NCBI RefSeq assembly: GCF_003287455.1
Contig: NZ_PRLC01000003.1
Span: forward strand, 149,886 to 213,885
DNA: 64,000 nt
Origin: Faecalibacterium hattorii
Lineage (GTDB): Bacteria > Bacillota > Clostridia > Oscillospirales > Ruminococcaceae
Direction: 5' to 3'
Shown: positions 27,887 to 36,607 of the stretch, one piece after another
How positions within the stretch are numbered: position 1 is the stretch's first letter
How the letters are laid out: each line of letters begins with the position of its first letter
The notes under the pieces: generated by a model
The model's database searches: none
The model's input: only the letters and a program-made list of their open reading frames with translations
Told to the model about the DNA's origin: nothing
Position numbers and translations under genes: made by a program

Positions 27887-29167
27887 TTATTTGCAGCCGA
27901 CCATGATATCGATGATCTCGCGGTTGGTCTCCTTCATGCCCTGCTTGCCGAGACGGCCTACGTTCCGCAGGGAGTTTTCGACCCCCTTGGCCACGATGCC
28001 GTCGCCGCCGCGGAACTGCTGGCCCCGGATGTACATATTATAGCCGAGCAGTCCGGCTTCCACCGCTGTGGCGATCTTAGCGGCGCAGGACGCCTTGGCA
28101 CCATCGCAGATGACGCCGGACACCACGGCCAGCGCATTGACGACGGTGTGGATGACGGCTTCGTACCCGCCGCCGCAGAGATAAGCGATGCCCGCACCGG
28201 CCCCCGCCCCCGCGCTGATGGCCCCGCAGTAGGCCGACAGGCGGCCGATGGGGGTCTTTTCGTGGATGGTGGTCAGGTTGGAGAGGGTCAAGGCCCGGTA
28301 AAGCTGCTCGTCGCCGGCCTTCAGCTCCCGCGCATAGACGATGACCGGCACCGAGGTGGTGATGCCCTGATTGCCGCTGCCGGAGTTGATGACCACGGGC
28401 TGCTCGCAGCCGTTCATCCGGGCGTCGGAACCGGCGGCGGCGTAGGCTTTGGCCCGGACACGGACGTTGTCGCCCTCCATGTCCAGCAGGACGCTGCCGA
28501 TGTTCGCGCCGTAATCGCCCCGCAAGCCTTCCTCGGCAATGGCCATGTTATATTTGATCTGGGGATCCAGAATGGGCTTCACGTCCTCGATGTCCACCGT
28601 GCTGGCGAAGTCCCAAATGTGCTCCATATCCAGCAGACTGCGGTCGGTCAGGTTTTCCTCCTCGTCGCCGTGAACGGGCAGGTCCAGCAGCACTTCGCCG
28701 TCCTTTTCCATGTGGACGATGTTGGTGTGGAAGACTGCGATCCGCACTTGGGCCGAGTGCCCGCCCTTCCAGACCGTCACGATGATGTCGAAGGTCACGC
28801 CATTGTCCACATGCTCGACCGTGATCTCGGTCTGATCCAGATAGGCAAGGATGGCTTTCGTTTCCTCCGGCGTCACGTCGGCGATGACCTCCAGCTTCTG
28901 TTCCGGGCGGCCCGCCACGATGCCCGCAGCGGCCGCAGCTTCCAGACCTTTACGGTTGTCGGTGTTGGGCACGATGACTGACTTCACGTTCTTGATCATG
29001 CTGCCGCTGGCCCCGACGCACACACGCTCCGGCACGGCCCCCAGCGTCTTCCGGGCCACGGCGGCGGCATAGGCCACTGCAATGGGTTCGGTGCAGCCCA
29101 TGGCAGGGATGAGTTCTTCCTTCAATATCTGAAGATAAGCCTGATATCGCAGTTCTGTTTTTTCCAT
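27887..29167 (-). CDS. L-cysteine desulfidase / L-serine dehydratase alpha-like (UPF0597, CyuA-type)
   Basis: 426 residues. The N-terminal AMGCTEPIAVAYAAAVA holds the conserved Cys of the family, NSGSGNQGITTSVPVI the second Gly-rich motif, and GVICDGAKASCAAKIATAV the third, with cysteines that bind an Fe-S cluster. The family degrades L-cysteine to pyruvate, ammonia and sulfide, or in relatives deaminates serine. AAGGAC lies before the ATG. It is a single gene with no transporter beside it. Confidence 0.85.
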   Translation of the reverse strand: MEKTELRYQAYLQILKEELIPAMGCTEPIAVAYAAAVARKTLGAVPERVCVGASGSMIKNVKSVIVPNTDNRKGLEAAAAAGIVAGRPEQKLEVIADVTPEETKAILAYLDQTEITVEHVDNGVTFDIIVTVWKGGHSAQVRIAVFHTNIVHMEKDGEVLLDLPVHGDEEENLTDRSLLDMEHIWDFASTVDIEDVKPILDPQIKYNMAIAEEGLRGDYGANIGSVLLDMEGDNVRVRAKAYAAAGSDARMNGCEQPVVINSGSGNQGITTSVPVIVYARELKAGDEQLYRALTLSNLTTIHEKTPIGRLSAYCGAISAGAGAGAGIAYLCGGGYEAVIHTVVNALAVVSGVICDGAKASCAAKIATAVEAGLLGYNMYIRGQQFRGGDGIVAKGVENSLRNVGRLGKQGMKETNREIIDIMVGCK

Positions 29168-29475
29168 TCCAAATGTCCTTTATCGTTGTTGTGAGTCGCT
29201 TTGCTTCATTGTACAAAAAACGCCCCCAAAAAACAAGGTTTCTTAGGGGCACTTTCGCCAAACATCAGCTTTATGGAAATGAAGTCCTCTAAAAAACAAC
29301 CTCCCTTCTGACACTGTGATCGTCGGAAGGGAGGTTGCCTTTTAAGGAGAATGGGTTGATGAAGAAGGTATCATTTTAAGAATATATCTATGTATTTTCA
29401 GCGTAAATCCCGGATTGTTTTTTCCACGAGGCAATTTGCATCTCATAAAATACGCTTCTTCCGGTTTTCGCGCGT
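29168..29475. other. Intergenic gap with operon terminator
   Basis: 308 bases with no gene. It holds the leader of the desulfidase gene and the terminator of the island operon at 29297-29347. The rest (29348-29475) is AT-rich with nothing recognisable. Confidence 0.6.
29297..29347 (-). terminator. Terminator of the nine-gene sugar operon
   Basis: A 12-bp stem, 29297-29308 with 29336-29347. On the minus strand it is followed by TTTTTTAG, the correct orientation for the operon ending at 29476. Confidence 0.8.
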
Positions 29476-30303
29476 TTATATTCTTTCCTTATACCAGTCC
29501 ATCGCCTGCTTCATCGCAGCTTCGGGGGCAAAGACATAGCGGCGGTCCAGCACTTCCAGACCCAGCGCACCGGTATAATGGATTGCCTTGAGCTTTTCCA
29601 GTGCCCCGTCCAGATCCAAAACACCATCGCCGGGCACCAGATGCCCGCCGGGGTTGCCGTCTACAAAATGGACGTGTCCCAGATTCTCCGGGCCGATCAC
29701 ATCAAGGAAGGTGGAGAAGGTATCCACCGCCGTGGTGGCGATGACATCCGTATCCGCCAAGCCCATAAGGCGCGGGCTGTTGACCGTGCGTAGCAGACGG
29801 CGCAGCTGGCTTGCCTCATTGCAGATGTGGGTGGTGTACTTGGTAAAAGGCTCTACCGCCAGCGTCACGCCCTCCTGCTCTGCCTTGCGGGCAATGCGTC
29901 CCATTGCCTCTGCACACCAGCCAAACGCGTCCTCTGCATCCACATCCAGATAAGCAAAGCCGGTGGATACCACCATGTGGTCGCAGTCCAGCTGCACGGC
30001 CGCTTCGATGTGCTGGTTGAAAAAGTCCACCGTGCGATCCCGATAGACCTTATCCGGATGAGAAACGCTGATGGCATACACGCACTGCTCCGGCGTAAAG
30101 CAGCGCAGAGCAAGATGATGTGCCTTGATCTTGCGGTTCAGCTCAGCCAGACGGGCAGCGTCGAAATCCTCCAGATGGAGGTGGGGGCCGGATGCCCACA
30201 GTTCGATAGACTGATAGCCCAGCCGCTCAGCAGATTCCAGAAAATAATCCAGCGTATAGCGCTTGTAATGATAATTTGCTGCACACAACTGTGAAAGTTC
30301 CAT
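29476..30303 (-). CDS. Sugar isomerase/epimerase, FrlC-like TIM barrel (copy 1, operon gene 9)
   Basis: 275 residues of the AP-endonuclease-2/xylose-isomerase-like fold. Metal ligands are likely in TLAVEPFTKYTTHICNEAS, MGLADTDV, LGHVHFVDGNPGGHLVPGDG and ALGLEVLD. It resembles FrlC, the fructoselysine 3-epimerase, and the two other paralogues in this operon, but is the most divergent (it starts MELSQLCAANYHYKRY where they have M-x-x-x-MSYHY-x-RYP). AAAGGAG sits at the end of the kinase gene, two bases from its stop, so the pair is coupled. Confidence 0.75.
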   Translation of the reverse strand: MELSQLCAANYHYKRYTLDYFLESAERLGYQSIELWASGPHLHLEDFDAARLAELNRKIKAHHLALRCFTPEQCVYAISVSHPDKVYRDRTVDFFNQHIEAAVQLDCDHMVVSTGFAYLDVDAEDAFGWCAEAMGRIARKAEQEGVTLAVEPFTKYTTHICNEASQLRRLLRTVNSPRLMGLADTDVIATTAVDTFSTFLDVIGPENLGHVHFVDGNPGGHLVPGDGVLDLDGALEKLKAIHYTGALGLEVLDRRYVFAPEAAMKQAMDWYKERI

Positions 30304-30305
30304 CG

Positions 30306-31109
30306 TTATTGCTCCTTTTCCTGTAAATAAGGATCAAACTGCTGCACGATCCGGGTCGCAAGGGCCTTGCCCCGCGCCATGCACTGCGGGATGCTCTCCC
30401 CAAGGCTCACGCCGTAGGTGAATGCTGCGATATAAGAATCGCCTGCTCCCACCGTATTTACCACCGGCACGTTTTCCGCCGCCTGATGATAGAATCTCTG
30501 TCCATCGTAGGCAAGGCTTCCATGCTCGCCCAGCATGGCGATCACACAGCCTGCGCCCTTCGCTTTCGTGCGGCGCATAAATTCCCGGATATAGTCATCA
30601 TCCTTGTCGTAGGAGAAAAAGGCGTAATCCAGATAGGGGAGAAGCGCGTCGTTGGAGGGCTGCTCCAGTCGTTTCGAAAAGTCGTAGACCCAGATCTGCC
30701 CCGGCTGGCGCAGCGCAGCGATATAACGCTCTACCTTTGCCCAGCGCTCTGCATACACGATGTCAAAGCCCTTGACAAATTCCATATCCTCCGCGGAAAG
30801 CTCGATCTCCTCCATGGCGTTGCCGTGAAATTCCAGATGCTTTTTGTCCCCGTCTACGAGGTCCATCTTTGCCATACCGGTGGGGCGGTCGATCCTTTTG
30901 AGCACTCGCAGCGGAATATCGCGCTGCTTCAGCCGCTCCACCAGCGCATCTGCAAAGACATCGTTGCCCAGCACGGTCATTTCGGTCACATCGCCGCCCT
31001 GCGCCTTGTAGTTGATGGCGAAGTCGATGCTGTTGCCTGTCAGATAGTACCGGTCCATCCGGTAGTAGACATCAATGCAGTTGTCTGCCATTGCGATTGC
31101 TTTTTTCAT
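30306..31109 (-). CDS. PfkB-family kinase, FrlD-like (copy 1, operon gene 8)
   Basis: 267 residues. The N-terminal IAMADNCIDVYYRMDRYYLTGNSIDFA follows the FrlD pattern (GDNCVDIY...GGNAVNVA), and VVNTVGAGDSYIAAFTYG holds the catalytic Asp and anion hole. FrlD phosphorylates fructoselysine on C6 before deglycation. The Gly-Gly of the usual substrate motif is Gly-Asn here. It is only distantly like the second FrlD-like kinase at 40486, so the two may act on different substrates. It sits between YjbQ and the FrlC-like gene. Confidence 0.78.
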   Translation of the reverse strand: MKKAIAMADNCIDVYYRMDRYYLTGNSIDFAINYKAQGGDVTEMTVLGNDVFADALVERLKQRDIPLRVLKRIDRPTGMAKMDLVDGDKKHLEFHGNAMEEIELSAEDMEFVKGFDIVYAERWAKVERYIAALRQPGQIWVYDFSKRLEQPSNDALLPYLDYAFFSYDKDDDYIREFMRRTKAKGAGCVIAMLGEHGSLAYDGQRFYHQAAENVPVVNTVGAGDSYIAAFTYGVSLGESIPQCMARGKALATRIVQQFDPYLQEKEQ

Positions 31110-31121
31110 TCCGCAGCCCCC

Positions 31122-31553
31122 TTACTCGCCCATGACGTAGATCATATATTTGCGGTTTTTGATGCCATCGTACTCACAGAAATAAATATCCGCTGCGCTG
31201 CCCAGCTTGATCTTGCCCTCTACGATCGGAAAAACGCAGTGGTTCCCCGTAAGCAGACTCTTGAGATGGCCGGGTGCATTGCCGCCGATGGTGCCATAGG
31301 TGGGCAGATAGTGGTTATGATGGTAAGGATAGTCTTCCGGCGCGATCCGGTCCAGCGTCTCCATAATATCCTTTTCCACGCAGGGCAGGCTCTCGTTCAC
31401 CATGATGCCGGTGGTCGTGTGCTCCGTGATGACATAGACGACGCCGTTCTTTACTCCGGTCTGTGCCACAAATTCACGCACCGGGTCGGTGATGCGGATC
31501 AGCTCAAACTCCTTCTCTGCGCAGATGCTTACTTCCTTCAGCTCAAATCTCAT
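31122..31553 (-). CDS. YjbQ/UPF0047-family protein (operon gene 7)
   Basis: 143 residues. VYVITEHTTTGIMVNE and YPYHHNHYLPTYGTIGGNAPGHLKSLL, with several conserved His, are the YjbQ signature, and the fold is a small beta-barrel trimer. E. coli YjbQ has weak thiamine-phosphate synthase activity, but the true role is open. The ATG at 31553 overlaps the amidohydrolase stop (ATGA), so the two proteins are probably made in step. The start six codons upstream is less likely. Confidence 0.8.
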   Translation of the reverse strand: MRFELKEVSICAEKEFELIRITDPVREFVAQTGVKNGVVYVITEHTTTGIMVNESLPCVEKDIMETLDRIAPEDYPYHHNHYLPTYGTIGGNAPGHLKSLLTGNHCVFPIVEGKIKLGSAADIYFCEYDGIKNRKYMIYVMGE

Positions 31554-32410
31554 TTGTTCTGGCCCTCCCATCCAAAAAAGCGCATTGCATTTTTCCAGTA
31601 GATCTTTTCCCTCGTCTCGGGCAGCATCTCCACGCTATCCAGCCCCCGCTTGCTGCGCACCGGGCGAATGCGGGGCGAGTCCGAACCGAACATGACCTTA
31701 TCGGCCAGATTATGATCCAGCCAGTATTCGCCCATGTCCTGCTTGAACACTTTGGGAAACAGCTGGTAGGGACCATCAAAGTTCATCAGTGCAGTGTTTG
31801 CGTAGAGATTGGGGTACTTGAGCAGCAGAGCCGCCGTCTCCTGCACCCACGGCCAGCCGAAATGAGCAAGGCAGAGATTGACCTCCGGCCAGCGCAGCGC
31901 CACCTCCTCAAATTCCATCGGGCGGGCATACTTTGCCAGCGCATTATTTTCCAGACAGAAGCCGGCGTGGAAGATGATCGGCTTGTGGTATTTGCGGCAC
32001 AGATCATACAGCGGCACAAGGCGCTCGTCCATGGGGTACATTTTGAGCCGTGCGGTGTTCACTGCAAGTCCGGCCAGCCCCAGCTCAGCAAAGGCACGTT
32101 CCAGCTCCTGCACAGCATCGGGGCGGCGGGGGTCCACCGTTGCCATACCGATATAGAACTGTGCATCCAGCGCCACCAGCTTTGCGATCTCATCGTTGGA
32201 GATCTCCACCATCCCCGACTCCACAGAGCAGTCCTCCGGCAGCAGCACCACCCGTCCGATGTCTGCAAGCGCATACTGCTTGCGCAGCAGCGCCATGTCG
32301 GAGGGCTTCATCAGATGATAATTCATGGCATCACAGCGGCGGCGAAAGCGCTCCTGATCCTCACAGATCGGTGCAAACAGTGCCGGATGGATATGAGTAT
32401 CAATGACCAT
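31550..32410 (-). CDS. Amidohydrolase-family metal hydrolase (operon gene 6)
   Basis: 286 residues. VIDTHIHP (first metal His pair), PIIFHAGFC (His), CLAHFGWPW (His) and VMFGSDSPR (Asp) are the metal and catalytic residues of the ACMSD/TIM-barrel amidohydrolase group, which includes decarboxylases and lactonases. KQYALADIGRVVLLPED near residue 45 fits that group. The substrate may be an intermediate of the sugar conjugate handled by this operon. AAGGAGA stands 10 bases before the ATG. It is coupled to yjbQ. Confidence 0.78.
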   Translation of the reverse strand: MVIDTHIHPALFAPICEDQERFRRRCDAMNYHLMKPSDMALLRKQYALADIGRVVLLPEDCSVESGMVEISNDEIAKLVALDAQFYIGMATVDPRRPDAVQELERAFAELGLAGLAVNTARLKMYPMDERLVPLYDLCRKYHKPIIFHAGFCLENNALAKYARPMEFEEVALRWPEVNLCLAHFGWPWVQETAALLLKYPNLYANTALMNFDGPYQLFPKVFKQDMGEYWLDHNLADKVMFGSDSPRIRPVRSKRGLDSVEMLPETREKIYWKNAMRFFGWEGQNK

Positions 32411-32425
32411 AGGACAGTCTTCTCC

Positions 32426-33970
32426 TTATTTTTGCATTCTGTGCATCCTGTCCCGATTTTCCAGATAGAGATCCCGGAAAATCGGGTAATGCTCCTGATA
32501 AAATTCATGATTTTTCCGGTCTGGCTGCAAGATCCTGCCCTGCGGTAAAGCGGCACGCAGGGCGGCAAAACTTTCCAGCGCACCGACGCCCAACGCCGCC
32601 AGCATGGCGTCTCCGTAGCTAGAGCACTGGAACGGCTCCGGAATGGTCAGCGGCATTCCCGCCATGTCGCAGATGATCTGCATCCATGCAGCGTTTTTCG
32701 TGCCGCCGCCCGCTGTGATAATCCGCCGGGGCGGCACCCCCAGCTCCTCAAACAGCAGCAGGTGCTGATAGGTGGAATAGCCTACGGCTTCCAGCGCAGC
32801 GCGGTTGATCTGCGCCCGTCCATGCGTTCCTTTCAGTCCGAAGAGCATTCCGGTGGCCTCTGCGTCCTGCAGGGGGCTTCGCTCACCGTAGATATACGGC
32901 AGCATGATCAGTCCGTCGCTGCCCGGCGGCACAGCAGCCGCCTCCCGCGCCATGACTGCGTAGGCGTTTTCGCCGCCCTGCTTTTCGGCGTCCAGCTCTT
33001 TGCTGTACAGCAGGTCACGCACCCAGCGGGTCAATGTGCCCGCCGCATTGGTGCCGTCGCCCAGACAATAGGTGCCCGGCACGGTAAACGCCTTCCCACC
33101 CTTGAGGGCGCCGTTGCCCTGCGGCGAAACATAGCTGCCCACGAAGTGGTCCGTACAATAGTAATAGAACATCGAGGAGCCATACTGAAAAAAGGCCGTG
33201 CCCGGCTCCACCAGACCCACGCTGATGGCCTCTGCCGTGGAGTCTCCGGTACCGGTAATGACCGGCGTTCCCGCGGCAAGGCCGGTCTGTGCCGCAGCCT
33301 CCGGTGTGACCGTGCCCACGATGTCTGTGGACCATGCACACGCCGCGATCTGGTCCGGGCGGCAGTACAGCCCGCACTCTGCCTCGTTCACACTGCCGTC
33401 CGCTTGGTACAGCGGTCGGAACGAGCCTTTGGCAAGGGACTGATCGATGACATATTTCCCGGTCAGGCGCGCCGTCAAAAAGGAGCTGCCCGTGAGGAAA
33501 TAGGCCGTCTTTGCGTAGATCTCCGGCTCATGCCGCCGCAGCCAGAGGATCTTTGTGGCCGTGTCGCCAGAGCAGATGGGATGACCGAACAGCTCCTGCA
33601 CCCGCGCCTGTCCGTAATGCTCTGTCAGCCACGCCGCTTCCTCTGATGCGCGGGCGTCGATGCCGTAGAGGATGGCCGGGCGCAGCGGGCGGCACTGTTC
33701 GTCCACCGGCAGGCAGTCGGTGCCCAATGCACTGGTGCCCACGCAGGCGATCTGCTCCGGCCGGATTCCGCTCTGTTTTATCAGGATCCGGCACAATTTG
33801 CACAGGTCGCCCCACCAGACCGCCTCGGCCTCCTGCTCGAACCACCCGGGCTGCGGGTTGTCCATCCCATGAGGCACCGAGGCATCCGCCGCCACTCGGA
33901 AGCTTTCGTCGATCAGGATGCCGCGGGACTCAAAGGTACCGATGTCGATGCCCAGAAAATAGCGTTTCAT
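32426..33970 (-). CDS. FGGY-family carbohydrate kinase (operon gene 5)
   Basis: 514 residues. FLGIDIGTFESRGILID is the phosphate-1 motif, TGTGDSTAEAISVGLV opens the second domain, and ITAGGGTKNAAWMQIICDMAGMPL is the adenosine motif with the FGGY C-terminal signature region. The family phosphorylates ketopentoses, hexuloses, gluconate or glycerol; this one resembles xylulokinase-like members but no substrate can be given. AGAAAGGAGAG precedes the ATG at 33970. A second kinase type in the operon implies two phosphorylation steps or two substrates. Confidence 0.85.
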   Translation of the reverse strand: MKRYFLGIDIGTFESRGILIDESFRVAADASVPHGMDNPQPGWFEQEAEAVWWGDLCKLCRILIKQSGIRPEQIACVGTSALGTDCLPVDEQCRPLRPAILYGIDARASEEAAWLTEHYGQARVQELFGHPICSGDTATKILWLRRHEPEIYAKTAYFLTGSSFLTARLTGKYVIDQSLAKGSFRPLYQADGSVNEAECGLYCRPDQIAACAWSTDIVGTVTPEAAAQTGLAAGTPVITGTGDSTAEAISVGLVEPGTAFFQYGSSMFYYYCTDHFVGSYVSPQGNGALKGGKAFTVPGTYCLGDGTNAAGTLTRWVRDLLYSKELDAEKQGGENAYAVMAREAAAVPPGSDGLIMLPYIYGERSPLQDAEATGMLFGLKGTHGRAQINRAALEAVGYSTYQHLLLFEELGVPPRRIITAGGGTKNAAWMQIICDMAGMPLTIPEPFQCSSYGDAMLAALGVGALESFAALRAALPQGRILQPDRKNHEFYQEHYPIFRDLYLENRDRMHRMQK

Positions 33971-33984
33971 CCTGCTCTCCTTTC

Positions 33985-34794
33985 TCACAGTCGGGCGCGG
34001 ATGTCGTACACGATCTCCATAAAGCTGCGCACTCGCTCTTCGTCCACACGCCCGTTGAACACGCCGTCCTTCTTAAACGCAGTGCCCATGCAGACGGCAT
34101 CGCAGTATTTCAGCTTCTCTCTCACATTCTCGTGACGGCAGCCGGTATTGCAGAACACCGGCACATTGCGGGGCTTTGCCACCTCGTAGACCTTGTTCAG
34201 GATGGAATCATCCGGCTCGCTGCCGGCAGAAGCGCCGGACACGCACAAGCCGTCTGCAAAGCCACCGAACATGATAGACTTTGCCACCACCTGAATATCC
34301 CGCTGCACCAGATAGCTGTCTGCCTCGGGGTTCACCTTGAACAGCAGCTTCATATCCGGGATCTCCAGCGCCTTGCGGTGGCGGACTGCCTCACCGCTGT
34401 TGGAGGTATAAAGGCCATATTCTCCCATGTATGCACCTGAGAAGCAGCTCCGGGCAAATCTTGCGCCGGTGGCAGCAGCAAGGTCGATGGTCGCGATGGG
34501 ATTCTTGACCACATTGACGCCATAAGGCACCCGGATCAGCGGGCGCAGAGCGCCGATGATATAGGCCATCGCCGAGATCACTGCCACATCCGCCACCGGC
34601 TGGTAGGGCAGGCTGAATTCATTGGCAAACAGAATTCCGTCCACGCCGCCGTTCTGCAACGCCACGAGATCCTGCCGGGCGTGTTCCAGCACGGTGTCCA
34701 TGCTGCCGCAGTAGCCGGGGTCGCCGGGCAGGGCATCCAGATGCAAAAGCGCAATGATTGGTTTTTCAACACCAAACATTTCCTGAGTCCACAT
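33985..34794 (-). CDS. BtpA/SgcQ-family protein (operon gene 4)
   Basis: 269 residues, TIM-barrel. KPIIALLHLDALPGDPGY at the N-terminus, GGVDGILFANEFSLPY, PYGVNVVKNPIATIDLAAATGARF and ADGLCVSGASAGSEPD match the BtpA family. E. coli SgcQ is a member found in a sugar operon; cyanobacterial BtpA affects photosystem I. The activity is unknown, and the fold suggests an aldolase or epimerase role. The start at 34794 is preferred to 34857 because AAAGGAGAG lies just before it. Confidence 0.78.
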   Translation of the reverse strand: MWTQEMFGVEKPIIALLHLDALPGDPGYCGSMDTVLEHARQDLVALQNGGVDGILFANEFSLPYQPVADVAVISAMAYIIGALRPLIRVPYGVNVVKNPIATIDLAAATGARFARSCFSGAYMGEYGLYTSNSGEAVRHRKALEIPDMKLLFKVNPEADSYLVQRDIQVVAKSIMFGGFADGLCVSGASAGSEPDDSILNKVYEVAKPRNVPVFCNTGCRHENVREKLKYCDAVCMGTAFKKDGVFNGRVDEERVRSFMEIVYDIRARL

Positions 34795-34823
34795 GGTATT
34801 GCTCTCCTTTATATCCTTCCGTT

Positions 34824-35639
34824 TTAATCCAGTTCGTGCGTGTTGGCGCGCATCCACGCCACGGTGTCGTCAATGGCCTTGTCCGGGTCGATGTAATAGC
34901 GGCGGTCGCAAATTTCGAAGGAGCAGGTTCCCTCATAGCCGTGCGCCTTGATCTGGTCGTAATACTCTTTCATGGGGAAGTCCGCATCTCCCGGTACGGT
35001 ATGGCCCCGGTCATTGAAATGAATGTGTTGCAGCTTATCACCCAAGTTGGCAAAGTAGTCATCGATGGTCTCTCCTGCGTAGGTCATCTGATCCATATCC
35101 ACCATACCAACAACAGCGGGCGAATCGATCTCAGCAATCATCTTTGCCAGATCCTTGCTGGTAATGAGGACGTTAGTAGTGGTTACCTTCAACTCCTCCA
35201 GCAACAGAGTAACCCCCTTGCGCTCGGCGTAGGCAGCCAGAGTCCCCACACTCTCCCGGCAGAATTTCCAGGCTTCCTCGCGCGGCATATCAAAGTATCC
35301 AAACCCGGTGCTGATTTGAATCGCGGGGCATTCCAAAAACTGGGCGGTATCAATCGCACGCTGGTAGTAGCGGATGCTGGACTCCCGGGTCAGGGTATCC
35401 TGAGTGCAGAAATTCACTGGATAAACGCAGTTTTCCGGGGTCATGGCCATAACTGAAAGGTGATGACGGCGAATACTCTTATCCAGCTCTAAAAGACGGC
35501 TGACCGGATAGTCGAACATGTTCAACTGAGGCGCACTGCAATAGAGATCGATACTGTCAAAGGGAGACCGCTCGACCTTATCCAGAAACTTCTCAATGGG
35601 ATAGCGTACATAGTGATAACTCATGGGCGCGAGTTTCAT
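34824..35639 (-). CDS. Sugar isomerase/epimerase, FrlC-like TIM barrel (copy 2, operon gene 3)
   Basis: 271 residues. It starts MKLAPMSYHYVRYPIEKFLD and carries LLLEELKVTTTNVLITSKDL, GMVDMDQMTYAG, LQHIHFNDRGHTVPGDADFPMKEYYD and CSFEICDRRYYIDPDKA, the likely metal and substrate residues of FrlC-type epimerases. It is clearly paralogous to the gene immediately upstream (35706-36515), which probably arose by tandem duplication. AGAAAGGAATGG precedes the ATG. Confidence 0.78.
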   Translation of the reverse strand: MKLAPMSYHYVRYPIEKFLDKVERSPFDSIDLYCSAPQLNMFDYPVSRLLELDKSIRRHHLSVMAMTPENCVYPVNFCTQDTLTRESSIRYYQRAIDTAQFLECPAIQISTGFGYFDMPREEAWKFCRESVGTLAAYAERKGVTLLLEELKVTTTNVLITSKDLAKMIAEIDSPAVVGMVDMDQMTYAGETIDDYFANLGDKLQHIHFNDRGHTVPGDADFPMKEYYDQIKAHGYEGTCSFEICDRRYYIDPDKAIDDTVAWMRANTHELD

Positions 35640-35705
35640 AAAAGACCATTCCTTTCTCTTCCATACAGGCAGCCCGATTTCTACGGGCTTCTGCCCCGAA
35701 TAGGT

Positions 35706-36515
35706 TCAGGCTTTCAAAACATTCCGGATATAGTCGATATACGCATCGGTAGCCTTGTCCGGATCCAGATAATAGTCTCGGCTACACATCTCGCAGGAAC
35801 ACCAGCCCTGATAGCCCCTGCGGACAAGGGTGTCGTAATACTCCTTCATGGGCAGCCCGCCGGTTCCGGGGATCGTATGGTTCAGGTCACTGAAATGGAC
35901 AAAGCCATACTTATCGCCCAGATTGTCAAAGTAATCGTTGATGTGCTCCCCGGCCTGAGACATCTGGTCGGTGTCGGAAAGACCCAGCAGATTGTCCGCG
36001 CCCACATCATCGATAAACTGTTTAAGCTCCTTGCTGGTAACCACCAGATTGGTGGTGGTTATCTTACAGGTCTCCATAAAGATGGTGACGCCTTTCTTTT
36101 TGGCGTACTCCGCCAGAAGCTGCACCGCCTCAACCTGACGTTTCCATGCCTCATCCTTGTCAGCATCATAATATCCCGTTCCCGGGCAAATCTGGATATG
36201 AGGACATTCCAAAAACTGAGCCGTGTCAATCAGGCGCTGATAGTATCGCTGAGTCGATTCCCATGTCAGGAGATCCGATGTGGCCAGATTAACCGGATAG
36301 ACGCAATTTTCGGCTGTCAGAACATAGGGGGTCAGGTGCCGATCCCGAATGTCGCGGTTCAACTGAATCAGCGCACCCAAAGAATAATCAAATGGGTTAA
36401 GCTGGGGGCCGGTGCAATAGATATCGATTCCATCCAAGCCGACCCGTTCCATCTTGTCAAGATACTTTCGTATAGGATATCGGAGATAGTGATAGCTCAT
36501 CAGGGTAAATTTCAT
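35706..36515 (-). CDS. Sugar isomerase/epimerase, FrlC-like TIM barrel (copy 3, operon gene 2)
   Basis: 269 residues. MKFTLMSYHYLRYPIRKYLD, ETCKITTTNLVVTSKEL, GLSDTDQMSQAG, FVHFSDLNHTIPGTGGLPMKEYYD and SCEMCSRDYYLDPDKA align along the whole length with copy 2. The catalytic Glu position of the first metal motif reads METCK here against LEELK in copy 2 and VEPFT in copy 1, so substrate ranges may differ. The start at 36515 follows AGGGAGA. Confidence 0.78.
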   Translation of the reverse strand: MKFTLMSYHYLRYPIRKYLDKMERVGLDGIDIYCTGPQLNPFDYSLGALIQLNRDIRDRHLTPYVLTAENCVYPVNLATSDLLTWESTQRYYQRLIDTAQFLECPHIQICPGTGYYDADKDEAWKRQVEAVQLLAEYAKKKGVTIFMETCKITTTNLVVTSKELKQFIDDVGADNLLGLSDTDQMSQAGEHINDYFDNLGDKYGFVHFSDLNHTIPGTGGLPMKEYYDTLVRRGYQGWCSCEMCSRDYYLDPDKATDAYIDYIRNVLKA

Positions 36516-36548
36516 GGATACTTTCTCCCTAAAATCACTGCGTATGGA

Positions 36549-36587
36549 TTGGGCGGTGGATCTGCACAAGGGCAGCCCACCGCCCAA
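36549..36587 (-). other. Intercistronic hairpin
   Basis: An 11-bp perfect stem (36549-36559 with 36577-36587) between the transporter gene and the first FrlC-like gene. There is no T-run, so it is more likely an mRNA stability or processing element than a terminator. Confidence 0.5.
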
Positions 36588-36607
36588 ATCCCGACGCGGC
36601 ATAAAAA

